Shown piece after piece: positions 1 to 9,285 of a stretch of DNA of 64,000 bases. The DNA is taken from assembly GCA_021782995.1 (NCBI GenBank), contig JAJXUI010000011.1, positions 1 through 64,000 of the forward strand, given 5' to 3'. The position numbers and the translations under genes are program-made. The notes under the pieces were generated by a model. That model saw only the letters and a list, made by a program, of their open reading frames with translations. It ran no database searches and was not told the origin of the DNA. The stretch is from Pseudomonadota bacterium. Its GTDB lineage: Bacteria > Pseudomonadota > Gammaproteobacteria > Burkholderiales > Gallionellaceae. Positions within the stretch are counted from its first letter, which is position 1; each line of letters opens with the position of its first letter.

Positions 1-730
1 GCATACACAGGGTACCGATGTCGGCAATGCGGTGCAGGTCGAAGGTACGCTTGCCCGGCGCAATTTCGTTGATATGCGCCTTGGGCATGATGGCGCCTAC
101 CGGGCAGATATGGGCGGCAAGATCATTCATGTCGAGATTGCTGTCGCAGAGCTTGCCGCTTTCGGTATTGACGATGAGTCGTGCCTGCGTGCCGCGGCCG
201 GCAATCGCAAACACATCCTTGCCATCCATTTCTTGGCTGGCGCGCACGCACAGCTCGCACAGGATGCAGCGGTCGCGATCCAGCACCAGTGCGGGATGGG
301 AAGCATCCAGTTCGCGGCGCGGGAAAAACGGCGCGAAATTGCCGTGCAGCATGCCGAGGTGATAGGCCATCGCCTGCAAGGTGCAGTCGCCGGATTTGCT
401 GCATGACGGGCAGATGTGATTGCCTTCGGTAAACAGCATTTCGGTGATTACCCTGCGCGCGTCATTCAGTGCCGGTGTATTGTTAAGGATGACCTGACCG
501 CTGCCAGCCGGTTGCGTGCAGGATGAAACGGGCCGACCGTTGCATTCCACCGTGCACAGCCTGCAGCTGCCGTGTGGTTTGAGACCAGGGAAGTGGCACA
601 GGTGGGGGATGTAGAGATTGGCCGCCAGCGCGGCGTCGATGATGGTTTGGCCGGGTTGGAACGGCACTGAAATGCCGTCAATCGTAATCGTGTTTCCTGC
701 CCCGGGAGGCAAAGTGCTTGCAATACTCAT
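1..730 (-). CDS. hoxU: NAD-reducing [NiFe] hydrogenase diaphorase subunit HoxU, partial (3' end off window)
   Basis: The reading frame opens at ATG 728-730 and stays open for 243 codons to the window edge, so the C-terminus is missing or nearly complete; HoxU is usually about 235-240 residues. In order I see an N-terminal plant-ferredoxin-like [2Fe-2S] domain (HLCHFPG, GSCRLCTVEC), a NuoG-type His/Cys cluster segment (HICPSCSKSGDC), and a ferredoxin-like [4Fe-4S] motif CILCELC followed by HICPVGA. HoxU carries electrons between the hydrogenase module (HoxHY) and the flavin subunit HoxF in the soluble bidirectional enzyme. The start codon overlaps the hoxF stop as ATGA, which implies translational coupling. 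HoxY and HoxH would be expected just beyond position 1. Confidence 0.9.
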   Translation of the reverse strand, partial: MSIASTLPPGAGNTITIDGISVPFQPGQTIIDAALAANLYIPHLCHFPGLKPHGSCRLCTVECNGRPVSSCTQPAGSGQVILNNTPALNDARRVITEMLFTEGNHICPSCSKSGDCTLQAMAYHLGMLHGNFAPFFPRRELDASHPALVLDRDRCILCELCVRASQEMDGKDVFAIAGRGTQARLIVNTESGKLCDSNLDMNDLAAHICPVGAIMPKAHINEIAPGKRTFDLHRIADIGTLCM

Positions 731-2569
731 GAATGCGCATGCCTGTAATCGTTAGCAAGATGTGCTGCCGCATCATCGCGCTGCGTGATCCTGCGCGCCT
801 CAAACAGTGCAGCGTCCAGGTCGAATTGTGGCGTGTAACTGTCAGGCTGCAGGCATTGTGCCATCAATTGCGGGAAGTATTGTTGCAATGACAGCAACGG
901 ATTGCCGATGCTTTTGCCGAGACCGCAATGTGAATAAAGGCTTGCCGTGTTGCATACCTGCAAGGCCAGTTCCATATCGATGCAGGTGGCATGACCTGCC
1001 GCAAGTTTGTCCAGATACTGGCTGAGCAGCTTGCTGCCGACACGGCATGGCGTACAGAAGCCGCAGCTTTCATGCGCGAAGAAATGTGCAAAGTTCTGCG
1101 CCAGTGCCAGCAGGTTGCGTTGTTGCCCGATCACCATCAGCGAGCCGCTGCTGCTGAGGTCTTCAAAACTGAGCGTGCGTGAGAACTGGCCGGGATCAAG
1201 CAGGGTGCCTGCAGCCCCCCCCCAGTTGTACTGCCTGAGGTTGGTCGGCCCCGCAGTCCTGCAGGATCTGCGCGAGGCGGGTGCCATATGGATACTCGTA
1301 TATCCCGGGCCTTGCGCAATCGCCACTGATGCTGAGCAGTTTGCTGCCGGAAGATTGCGCGGTACCACAGTTGCGGAACCACTCGCTGCCATGGCGGAGA
1401 ATCTGCGCGGCGGCCAGGAAGGTTTCAACATTGTTTACTGCGGTGGGATAGCCCAGATAACCATGCGTCACCGGAAATGGCGGACGTACACGCGGGATGC
1501 CGCGCTTGCCCTCCAGTGATTCGATCAGCGCGGACTCCTCGCCACAGATGTAGGCGCCCGCGCCGACAACAATTTCGATATCAAATGCGAAATCGGCATG
1601 GCCGAGTATGTTCTTGCCCAGCAGGCCCTGCTGGCGGCGTTGTGCCAGAACATCAAGCAGGTGTGGCAGCAGGTATCGGTATTCGCCGCGCAGGTATAAG
1701 AAGCCGTGTTGCGCATTGAGGCATAGTGCACTTAAGGTCATGCCTTCAAACAGCGTATCAGCATGCAGGTGCAGCAGTGCCCTGTCCTTGAAGGTGCCGG
1801 GCTCCCCTTCATCCGCATTGCATACGACATAATGTTTGGCCGCCTGTGCGTCTCGGGTCATCAGCCATTTCTGCGCAGTGCCGAAACCGGCGCCCCCACG
1901 CCCGCGCAAGCCGGATTGCTGCAATTCATGCAGGATGCCCGCTGCGCCCAGCCGCAGGCCTGTTTGCACTGCTTCCCCCTTGAGTTGAGCTGCTTGCAAC
2001 AACAGGCCGGGCAGGCGTATCCGTTCAGAAATCCTCATCCATTCTGCCGGCCAGCTGCTGACAGGCGTCTGTCTTTCTATCAGGATGGCAAGCAAATCCA
2101 GCTTTTCCATGTCCATGCCGCTGACCGGCAGGCCATTCACCAGCAGGGAAGGCCCATGGTCACACATGCCGATAAAGGAAGTTTCAGCGATGCTGACCCG
2201 TCCGTCCTCCCGCGTTGCATCCCCCTTCACATGCAATAACGACCGCAAGTGCTGCAACAGATTGCCGCCAGCCACCTGAAAGCCGCACTGTGGGCAGTTG
2301 CTGAACAGAATTCGATATTGCCCGCGTGGAGATTGATGGAAAAAGGCATGGAACTCGATGACAGCCTGCACCTGGCTGATAGGCAAACCCAGTTTGCCGG
2401 CGATGGCGGGAACGGCAGCTGGTGGTATGCATTGCAGTGCCTCTTGCAGCGCATGCAGTACATGCAGCAGATGGGTATCTGGCTGCATGTTGTCCAGCAA
2501 GGCCAGGGTTTGCTGCATGTCAGGTAGCAACGGGTTCATGGTTCGGGAGAATGCATGTGCCGTAATCAT
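727..2569 (-). pseudogene. hoxF: NAD-reducing hydrogenase diaphorase subunit HoxF, interrupted by a frameshift in a G9 tract
   Basis: Two overlapping frames together encode one HoxF. The first (2569 down to 1196) carries a NuoE-like N-terminal domain, the FMN/NAD region (RGRGGAGFGTAQKW, CNADEGEPGTFKDR) and the GEESALIESLEGKRG segment, then stops at 1196. The second frame continues from about 1223 with LGGAAGTLLDP, the [4Fe-4S] motif ESCGFCTPCR and the last ligand Cys in YSHCGLG, ending at 727. The switch falls in nine consecutive C on the plus strand (1215-1223). With eight, a single 613-residue protein results, close to the usual HoxF length of about 600. This could be a sequencing error, a slippage allele or true inactivation. 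The family catalyses NAD+ reduction with electrons from H2. The start at 2569 has GGAG 14 bases upstream, which is long; ATG 2539 is an alternative. Confidence 0.85.
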
Positions 2570-2901
2570 TTATGCAGAGTTTACTCCATGCCGATGGACG
2601 GTGCGCAGGCAGATCCGCGCGAGATTGGCAGGAATCGTGGCTGGCCGCACTGTAACATCTTGTTACATTATATGAATGAGGAGCCAATACAATGTCAGGA
2701 ACAGGTTGCAATATTGTGCATCAGGCAGTGCATTCGGAGTGAAATTGCGCATTGATGGTGCATAAAGAGGCTGACCTCCCGTGCGAGTGAAATTGCTACC
2801 GCAAAACAGAAAAAATATCCTAGAAAATACTAAAAAAATACTTTGTATCCTGTTGATCTGGTATAGAATTCAGAAAAAATAATTTTAATGGAAAGAGGTA
2901 T
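2570..2901. other. Divergent intergenic region between hoxF and the PAS-GGDEF-EAL gene
   Basis: This 332-base gap separates two divergent genes and holds no convincing ORF. It contains the perfect palindrome and TATAAT box at 2651-2672 assigned to hoxF. The last 100 bases before 2902 are very AT-rich, with TATAGAAT at about 2861-2868 as a possible -10 for the downstream gene. Confidence 0.6.
2651..2672 (-). promoter_or_regulatory. Probable hox promoter -10 box with overlapping operator palindrome
   Basis: The plus strand reads TGTAACA-TCT-TGTTACA at 2651-2667, a perfect 7-3-7 inverted repeat. Its end abuts a TATAAT hexamer on the minus strand (2672 down to 2667), so the palindrome would lie over the transcription start of hoxFU, a typical repressor position. 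No clear TTGACA-like -35 stands at the ideal distance; CTGACA lies 20 bases upstream. The cognate regulator is unknown. Confidence 0.5.
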
Positions 2902-4578
2902 ATGGAGGAGAACGGAATATTCCGTTCATTGACTGCTGAAACCTTGATGGAGCTATTTGCTTGCTCCTGCGATGGTTTCTTCCTGATGAATGAAAACTTC
3001 GAACTGCGTCATGCCAACCACACCATGCTGGGGTGGTTGGGCATAGACAGCAATTCTTCAACAGGCATCAATCTGTATGACGTCGTGGCGCCGGGCGCCG
3101 GACGCGATACCTTCGTCAGTCAATGCAATCTTGCGGGTTCCGGCACTCCATGCAAATTCTCCAGCCTGTTTCATCCTGCCGGTGTTGCCCCGCGCTGGCT
3201 GGAAATCTCCCTGCAGTGGGTCGATAACCGCCACTATCTGTGCATTGCACGGGACATCGGCAATCACCGCGATGAAATCAAACTGCTGCATTACCGGGCA
3301 TCCCATGATGAACTCACAGGCCTGCCCAACCGCACCGCAATCATGCGCGTGCTGCACGACATGCCGCGCGCGCTGAATGGTCGCGAGCGGGCCTTGGTGA
3401 TCATCGAGCTGCAGCATTTCAATATCATCAATGACATTTGCGGCCTTGCGGCGGGCGATGAAATCCTGATGCAGGTGGCGGGTATCATCCGGGAGGGCAT
3501 GCACAAGCGCGATCTTGCAGCGCGCATGGGGGGCAAGAAATTCCTGCTGTTATGCAACGACTGCACGCTGGACCAGGCCTACAGTCGTGCATGGACATTG
3601 CGCGACCGCATCGCCGCGCTGGGCGGTGTATGCAATGGCAGCAGGCATGATATTGGCGTGAGCATCGGCATCTCCACGATCTCGCATGAAGCAGACTGTG
3701 TCGAGGCGGTCAGCGAGGCGGATGCCGCAAGCCAGTATGCGCGCAGCCAGGGCACCAACCGCATCCATACATATACACCCAACAGCAACAACAGTTACCG
3801 GCAGCAGGAGTCGGAGTGGATTTCCCGCATTGCCACTGCATTTGAGGATGGTCGTTTCCGCCTGTTTTTCCAGAAAATCAAGCAGGCCGAAGGCGGCGAG
3901 TCTGCCGGCAATCACCGGGAAATCCTGTTACGCATGGTAGGCGAAGATGGACAGCACATTTCACCGGAGGCATTTATTCCGCCAGCGGAAAAATACAACC
4001 TGATGCCGCTGATAGACCGCTGGGTGATACGCACGTTATTCACGCGACATGCTGCAAGCTGGCGCATCGCGCAAAGACGCAGGGAACATAATCCAGAGCA
4101 TCCGCAAACCTTGTGCTGCATCAACCTTTCCGGTGCCAGCCTCAATGACGATTATTTCCCTGAATTCCTGCATGACCAGGTGACATTGCACAACGTACCG
4201 GCGCAAGCCGTTTGTTTCGAAATCACCGAAACAGTGGCGGTAAAGGACCTGCAGAAAGCTTCACGGCTGATCAGCCGTTTGCGCGAAGAAGGGTTCCGCT
4301 TTGCGTTGGATGACTTCGGCAAGGGCATGTCCTCGTTTGCCTACCTGCGCTCGTTGCCGGTGGATTTCCTCAAGATCGACGGCTCACTGGTCAAGAACAT
4401 CGACGTCAACCGCGATGACCTGCGCATGGTGGAAGCCATCAACCACATTGCACAGGGCATGGGCATCAAGACCATCGCCGAATATGTGAAGAACCAGGCG
4501 ATGATAGACATGCTGGTCGATGTCGGCGTGGACTTTGTGCAAGGCTATGGCATCCATCATCCCGAACCGTTGCACTAG
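2902..4578 (+). CDS. PAS-GGDEF-EAL protein, likely c-di-GMP phosphodiesterase with degenerate GGDEF
   Basis: The 558-residue protein has no membrane segment, so it should be cytoplasmic. A PAS-like sensor occupies roughly residues 15-120, a GGDEF domain 130-290 (SHDELTGLPNRTA at its start) and an EAL domain 315-555. The GGDEF signature is replaced by GGKKF near residue 210, so cyclase activity is unlikely. The EAL domain keeps the metal and substrate motifs (EIL, NLSG, EITET, LDDFG, KIDG, and the Gln in VQGYG), so c-di-GMP hydrolysis is plausible. The start is supported by AGAGGT six bases upstream. It stands alone, divergent from the hox genes, with a long gene-free stretch behind it. Confidence 0.9.
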   Translation: MEENGIFRSLTAETLMELFACSCDGFFLMNENFELRHANHTMLGWLGIDSNSSTGINLYDVVAPGAGRDTFVSQCNLAGSGTPCKFSSLFHPAGVAPRWLEISLQWVDNRHYLCIARDIGNHRDEIKLLHYRASHDELTGLPNRTAIMRVLHDMPRALNGRERALVIIELQHFNIINDICGLAAGDEILMQVAGIIREGMHKRDLAARMGGKKFLLLCNDCTLDQAYSRAWTLRDRIAALGGVCNGSRHDIGVSIGISTISHEADCVEAVSEADAASQYARSQGTNRIHTYTPNSNNSYRQQESEWISRIATAFEDGRFRLFFQKIKQAEGGESAGNHREILLRMVGEDGQHISPEAFIPPAEKYNLMPLIDRWVIRTLFTRHAASWRIAQRRREHNPEHPQTLCCINLSGASLNDDYFPEFLHDQVTLHNVPAQAVCFEITETVAVKDLQKASRLISRLREEGFRFALDDFGKGMSSFAYLRSLPVDFLKIDGSLVKNIDVNRDDLRMVEAINHIAQGMGIKTIAEYVKNQAMIDMLVDVGVDFVQGYGIHHPEPLH

Positions 4579-5453
4579 TGTCGCAAGACGCTGCCTCAGT
4601 TATTTCCTGTCATTCATTTCGCATCTCGCACCTGTAAGTTGTATATTTGCAGGATGCAGTCCAGCTATGCAGTGGACGTGCAAGAATTCATTTGATAAAC
4701 CAGTTGATGCCAGGAATGTACAGAAAAAAATTGCGCTACAAGCGGTGATGCACTTCATGCTGTATTGTCGCAGGTGCAGATATGGCAGGAAGTCAGCTTT
4801 ACTGAAATCTTGAAAATTTGTTTGCTTCTGTTGTGCTGGAATATGTATTTTTCTGCACGAATTTTATAGTTGGTTCATAACGAATTTTTTGCGGATAAAT
4901 CGTTTGATGAAGAGCGCAGTTAGATCGTAATTAATCGGATTTTCTGAAGATGAAATTATCCTTCACTCCAAATGGTTTTACGTTTTCCGTGTCGGCGGTT
5001 TCATTATGAGTGAAGTATTCCCGGTCTTTTCCCTGATCTGGGGCGTAGCCACGGGCAACATAAAATATGGTTTTATTTCTATGTTGATATAATTGCCAAC
5101 TGGAATTATTGGGTTTGCCCTCTCCTTCAAAGCACCTGCATATTGCAAACTATGTGGTGGTCGCTTAATCCAATACTGGAGCAATGAAATTAGGTCGGAT
5201 GGCAGATATTCTGGAACGATTTCTGTCTGCAATCATTGTAAAAATTCTGAAGCCAGAGTCACTTATGATTTTGAAGGGTATCCTGCATCTGAGTGTCGGG
5301 ACTATCGGCTTCTCTATTGTTCACTCTAATGACCACTTATATCGGATTGATGATCGATGTGAAGTTGCTGCTACGGGCAACCTGATGTTGGAATCTGCTT
5401 CAATTAGAATTCCCGTAAGCGGCCATTGCAATCCCGTCTGATATCCAGATAAT
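4579..5453. other. AT-rich gap without a convincing gene
   Basis: This 875-base stretch between two real genes is clearly richer in A+T than its surroundings, especially 4700-5440. I find no ORF with both a proper start and a ribosome binding site. The only coding-like signal is the zinc-ribbon frame at 5093-5329, listed separately. The stretch could be the decayed remains of a transferred gene. Confidence 0.5.
5093..5329 (+). pseudogene. Possible zinc-ribbon protein remnant
   Basis: A 78-codon frame encodes two CxxC pairs, CKLCGG and CNHCKN, about 22 residues apart, the spacing of a zinc ribbon. The frame has no internal ATG; its only start is a TTG directly after an in-frame stop, with no ribosome binding site. 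It therefore looks like a gene fragment rather than an expressed gene. The base composition is AT-rich like the rest of the gap. No family could be named. Confidence 0.25.
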
Positions 5454-6482
5454 TCATTCTGGCTTGATCTGCCGGATGTTCTTCACGCGCTCTTCCGTCG
5501 CGGGGTGACTGGAGAGCAATTCCAGCCATTCATCGAGCTTGCTGCCCTTGCGGTTTTTGCCGCGATGGCTTGTTTCCAGGCGGTCGAGTAGGGTGGCAAG
5601 TTTTGCTGCATCCATGCCTTTGGCCTGCAGCATGTGCGCGGCAAAGGCATCGGCGCTGCGTTCGAAGTTCCGGGTATAGCGTGCCTGCAACAACAGGGTA
5701 GGGGCAGTTGCAAGCAAATTGCTGATGTCGCCTACATACCATGTCAGAGCCAGTGCCACGATCGAACCTTGCAGCAGGTTTCTGAGTGCATGGCGTTCAC
5801 TGACATGCCCAAGTTCATGCGCCAGCACTGCCAGTATCTCCTCGTCACTCTTTGCCAGCAGGATGATTTCATCGGTGATGACGATGGTGCCGCCGGGCAA
5901 GGCAAATGCGTTGGCGCCGATTTCCGGGCTGGCACGGAATTGCAGCGGATACTCCGGCAGGCTGTATCCCCGGCGTAATTTTTCGAATTCCTGTTGCAGT
6001 TGCTGCTGCCGTGTTATCGGTAATTTGCTGGGCTGCATCAGGCCATGGTCGAAGGTTTGCAGCGCCTGTTCGTCTATCTGGTGGGCGGTGCTGTAGGGGA
6101 TGCGCTGAGCCGCCAGCTCGGCAACCCGGGGCAAGCCCCAGAGATAGGCGGCTACGGCGCCTGCCAGCAGCAATAGCAGCGACGCAAGGGCTACACGCCA
6201 GTGGCTTTCCATGCGTGATACCAGCGAAAGCGGCTGATGGCCGGCTTCAGTGAGCAGGGTTTCGAGGCTGGCATGGTCGCTGATCTCGCAATGCGCACCA
6301 TCGTTGAAATGTATCAGCCTGGGTGCGCTGCCGAGCTTTTCCGAGATGCTGGCGGTGTTGAGGCTTTCGTCGCGCGAGATCTCTTCACCGCGCACCTGCA
6401 ACCAGCCCTGGGCAAACGTCAGCGTGACGGCGTGCCGGCGGGTGTTGTTGCCATCGTAATATTGCGCGCTTACGCTGGTCAT
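5454..6482 (-). CDS. Membrane-anchored M48 family zinc metallopeptidase
   Basis: The 342-residue protein has an N-terminal domain of about 90 residues, one membrane helix at about 95-115 (ALASLLLLLAGAVAAYLW) and a C-terminal M48 peptidase domain. The zinc site HELGH lies near residue 221 and the third ligand is probably the Glu of ERSADAF near 274. Family members act in envelope protein quality control, and the catalytic domain here should face the periplasm. Its ATG overlaps the stop of the upstream gene by one base (TAATG), so the two are co-translated. The substrate cannot be told from sequence. The HtpX and BepA groups are relatives, but the extra N-terminal domain separates it from both. 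Confidence 0.9.
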   Translation of the reverse strand: MTSVSAQYYDGNNTRRHAVTLTFAQGWLQVRGEEISRDESLNTASISEKLGSAPRLIHFNDGAHCEISDHASLETLLTEAGHQPLSLVSRMESHWRVALASLLLLLAGAVAAYLWGLPRVAELAAQRIPYSTAHQIDEQALQTFDHGLMQPSKLPITRQQQLQQEFEKLRRGYSLPEYPLQFRASPEIGANAFALPGGTIVITDEIILLAKSDEEILAVLAHELGHVSERHALRNLLQGSIVALALTWYVGDISNLLATAPTLLLQARYTRNFERSADAFAAHMLQAKGMDAAKLATLLDRLETSHRGKNRKGSKLDEWLELLSSHPATEERVKNIRQIKPE

Positions 6483-7522
6483 TACAGGGCGATGTCGATA
6501 TCGAACATTTCGGCGGTTTCGCTGCCCATTGCGCCATCATCCTGTTTGCTGGCGGCGAGGAAGGTATCCATGTCGCCTGCGGGCATCATGCGGATGCTTT
6601 GCAGGCGGTAACGTGCCATGCGAACGTCGGCAAAGGGCTTGAACAGGCCCAGGGTGAAAATGATCAGCAGGAAATTGCTGATGCTGATCCAGAAAAGTTT
6701 CATTGCGCCCAGATTGCTTTCGAACTCATGCATGCCCAGTCGCGTGTTATTCCATACCAGGTTCTGGATGCGGGAAGTGAAATAGGGCACAAGCAGCAGC
6801 ATGGCAATGATGAACAGAAGGTAAACACCGATGCCGATGTACATGAACATCTGCCGGTTGTTTTCCTGTGCGGCTTCAACTATGGCATGGTTGAATATGA
6901 AATACGCTCCAACACCCAGCAGCGCACCGGCGAGCAGGAACCACAGGAAGGTGAGGAAGTAGATCAGGTAAAACTGTCCTGCGCCTGCATCAAATGAGAA
7001 TGCCGTCTGGCCAAAGCGGCTGTTGTTGTGCTGGTAGGCCTTGATCTGACGGTGCGTGAAGGGCGCCAGCAGGTAGAGGGTGAACAGCGAGGCAACCGGC
7101 AACAGCAGGAAATTCAGGTAGGCGCCCTTGAAGGAGCCGGTAAAGCCGAAGCGCAAGCCGCGGTAGCTGGTGTTGTAGAGGCGGAAGCGGAAGGATTTCA
7201 CCAGCAGGAAGGGCATCACGATCGCGATCACCAGCAGGATGGCCAGGCCGATGAGCGGCTTGAAATTGATCATCACGTTGTATGCCGCAAACATGCCGAT
7301 GGCGATCAGCCTGCCTTTGAGGATGGCGATGGGCGTGCCGTGATAGTCAAAGTTTGATTCATTGAGCCAGGTATTGCGATGGAAATACTGCATGCGCCGC
7401 ACTTTGGCCCAGGCAGAGTAGATGCCTAGCGTAAGGACGGTCAGCAGCAGGTTGACGATCCAGATGCGGAAATATTCACCGCCCTTGCCGGTGAAACGGA
7501 TATTGAGCCCCTCTGTGTGCAT
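6482..7522 (-). CDS. YjgN/DUF898 family multipass membrane protein
   Basis: The 346-residue product begins IRFTGKGGEYFRIWIVN and repeats a related block (TRLGMHEFESNLGAMKLFWISISNFLLIIFTLGLFKP is preceded by a similar WLNESNFDYHG segment), as DUF898/YjgN proteins do. I count about six to eight hydrophobic segments. Function is unknown. GGGAG stands five bases before the ATG. Its overlap with the M48 peptidase gene suggests a two-gene membrane unit, and this pairing is seen elsewhere in proteobacteria as far as I recall. Confidence 0.85.
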   Translation of the reverse strand: MHTEGLNIRFTGKGGEYFRIWIVNLLLTVLTLGIYSAWAKVRRMQYFHRNTWLNESNFDYHGTPIAILKGRLIAIGMFAAYNVMINFKPLIGLAILLVIAIVMPFLLVKSFRFRLYNTSYRGLRFGFTGSFKGAYLNFLLLPVASLFTLYLLAPFTHRQIKAYQHNNSRFGQTAFSFDAGAGQFYLIYFLTFLWFLLAGALLGVGAYFIFNHAIVEAAQENNRQMFMYIGIGVYLLFIIAMLLLVPYFTSRIQNLVWNNTRLGMHEFESNLGAMKLFWISISNFLLIIFTLGLFKPFADVRMARYRLQSIRMMPAGDMDTFLAASKQDDGAMGSETAEMFDIDIAL

Positions 7523-7634
7523 GATTTCTCCCTTGTATATAGCCCGCTCGATTGTTGTTGGTTTTGCGGGCGGGACAGATTATCGCGGAAAATGCAGGGG
7601 CTGTGTACGTGATGGTTTTTAGTCGTGCGTACGG

Positions 7635-8456
7635 TTACTGGAAACGCGCCAGTTCGGGATCGTCGATCTGCTGTTCAGGCAGGCCGGTCATGCCCGGCAA
7701 TTCTTTCAGCTTTGGCAAGCCACTTTTCATTTGCACTTTCCCGTTCGCATCTTTCCATACCAGGGCTGGGGTGCCGGTGATGCCGAATTCATGCATCAGC
7801 GCACTGTTGGCCTGTAGCTGCTTGCTGCTGGCTGCGTTGGGTTTCACCGGCTTGATACCGCCTTCATGTTTCGGCAGGTTGTATTGAGTTTCGTTTTCAC
7901 GGAAGGTCGCCAGCTTGTCTTGTGATTGCAGGATGGCTGCCGCCTTGCCGGTGGAGGTTTCCATCAGGTAGGCCACGGGTATCCAGCGTACTTGCAGGCC
8001 GACGGCTTCATACGGTTGCAGTGCCTTCCACGCAAAATGGCAGAACGGGCAATTGGGATCAAAGAAGACATAGATCACGGATTTGGGTGCGCCTTGCGTG
8101 CCTTCACTGATATAGGTCGACTTTTCCAGCTTTTCATACAGGGGTGCAAGATCAGGCTTGGGCAGGTACTTGTCGGCATAGGTTTCGGTCAGGTTATTGC
8201 CGTCTTCATCGATCAGGTCTCCGGCAAGCAGGGTTTTGTTGTCGGGTGTGGAGTAAATGATCGTGTAGCGCCCATTCTTGCCGATGACCCAGCCGTTGAG
8301 TTGCGACGGGGCGGCAAATTTTTTGATGAGGGTCGCGCCGTTATCCAGCATTTCCTGGATCGGTTTAGGCATGGTTTCGGCCTGGGTGAGGCCGCACGGG
8401 AGCAGCAATGCGAAACCGAGGATATTTATCAAGTATTTGAATTTATTATGTAACAT
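7635..8456 (-). CDS. dsbG: DsbC/DsbG-like periplasmic thiol:disulfide interchange protein
   Basis: The 273-residue protein has a Sec signal (LINILGFALLLPCGLTQA), an N-terminal dimerisation-type region and a thioredoxin fold with the active site CPFC near residues 134-137 (FFDPNCPFCHFAWKAL). A conserved cis-proline segment TGTPAL follows. DsbC and DsbG are homodimeric periplasmic proteins that isomerise wrong disulfides or reduce sulfenic acids. Length and the SKQLQANSALMHEFGITGTPALVW segment fit DsbG slightly better than DsbC. No Shine-Dalgarno is obvious before the ATG. It is probably transcribed ahead of the YjgN-like and M48 genes. Confidence 0.85.
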   Translation of the reverse strand: MLHNKFKYLINILGFALLLPCGLTQAETMPKPIQEMLDNGATLIKKFAAPSQLNGWVIGKNGRYTIIYSTPDNKTLLAGDLIDEDGNNLTETYADKYLPKPDLAPLYEKLEKSTYISEGTQGAPKSVIYVFFDPNCPFCHFAWKALQPYEAVGLQVRWIPVAYLMETSTGKAAAILQSQDKLATFRENETQYNLPKHEGGIKPVKPNAASSKQLQANSALMHEFGITGTPALVWKDANGKVQMKSGLPKLKELPGMTGLPEQQIDDPELARFQ

Positions 8457-8656
8457 GGAATTCGAGGAGGGGAGTGAAAAGGGGATTAGTGCGGTTGCCT
8501 GACAATAAGTTCAAAGACATTTTCATGCAATGCTGCAGTGGGGAGTCGCAAGTGTGCATGCAGGCAAAACGGCATCAAACGGAAATGGATGGGTCTTGCT
8601 GTATGTGTTTGAACAATACGTTACCCATGCTCGCTGAAAGTCAGTACGGACCTGGA

Positions 8657-9259
8657 TCAGGCACTGCCCCATTTGGGTATCAGGCTCTGTTCGATGTCGA
8701 GATGGTCGAGGATGCGCGCCACGACAAAATCAACCAGGTCCCTGATGGTTTCAGGCTGGTGATAAAAGCCGGGATTGGGCGGCATGATGGTGGCGCCGGC
8801 ATGCGACAGTTTCAGCATGTTTTCGAGATGGATCGCGGAAAACGGCATTTCACGCGGCAGCAGGATCAGCGGGCGCTTTTCCTTCAGCATCACATCGGCT
8901 GCGCGTGAAATCAGGTCGTCCCCGATGCCCGCGGCGATCTTGCCCAGCGTGCCCATGGTGCAAGGGCAGATCACCATGGCATGGCCGGGATTGCTGCCCG
9001 ACGCCATCGGGGCATTCCAGTCCTGGATGCCATACACCTTGAGCTTGCCGTTATAGACGCCGAAATAGTCGTCGAGTGCACGTTCGGCATCCTGCGGGCG
9101 TGCGGGCAAGGCAAGATCCATTTCCTGTCTGGATACGATCTGCGCCGCCTGTGAATACACCAGGTTGACGTGAATGCCGCTTTTCAGCAGCACTTCCAGC
9201 AGCCGCATGCCATAAGGCATGCCTGAGGCGCCGGTCAGTGCAAGAGTGATGGTTTTCAT
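8657..9259 (-). CDS. ubiX: Flavin prenyltransferase UbiX
   Basis: The 200-residue protein starts with the flavoprotein motif LTGASGMPYGMRLLEVL and contains the conserved VICPCTMGTLGKIAAGIGDDL and LLPREMPFS segments of the UbiX/Pad1 family. UbiX attaches a dimethylallyl group to FMN to make the cofactor of UbiD-type decarboxylases, used in ubiquinone synthesis. No ubiD is in the window. It lies 26 bases after a Gx-type transporter gene and is probably in the same transcript. Confidence 0.95.
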   Translation of the reverse strand: MKTITLALTGASGMPYGMRLLEVLLKSGIHVNLVYSQAAQIVSRQEMDLALPARPQDAERALDDYFGVYNGKLKVYGIQDWNAPMASGSNPGHAMVICPCTMGTLGKIAAGIGDDLISRAADVMLKEKRPLILLPREMPFSAIHLENMLKLSHAGATIMPPNPGFYHQPETIRDLVDFVVARILDHLDIEQSLIPKWGSA

Positions 9260-9285
9260 GGCGTCAGTTTGCCATAGCGCAGGGA

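Noticed and set aside
7538-7571. GCCCGC/GCGGGC inverted repeat between the dsbG-like and yjgN-like genes
   Set aside because: The loop of about 22 bases and lack of a T run make neither terminator nor operator convincing.
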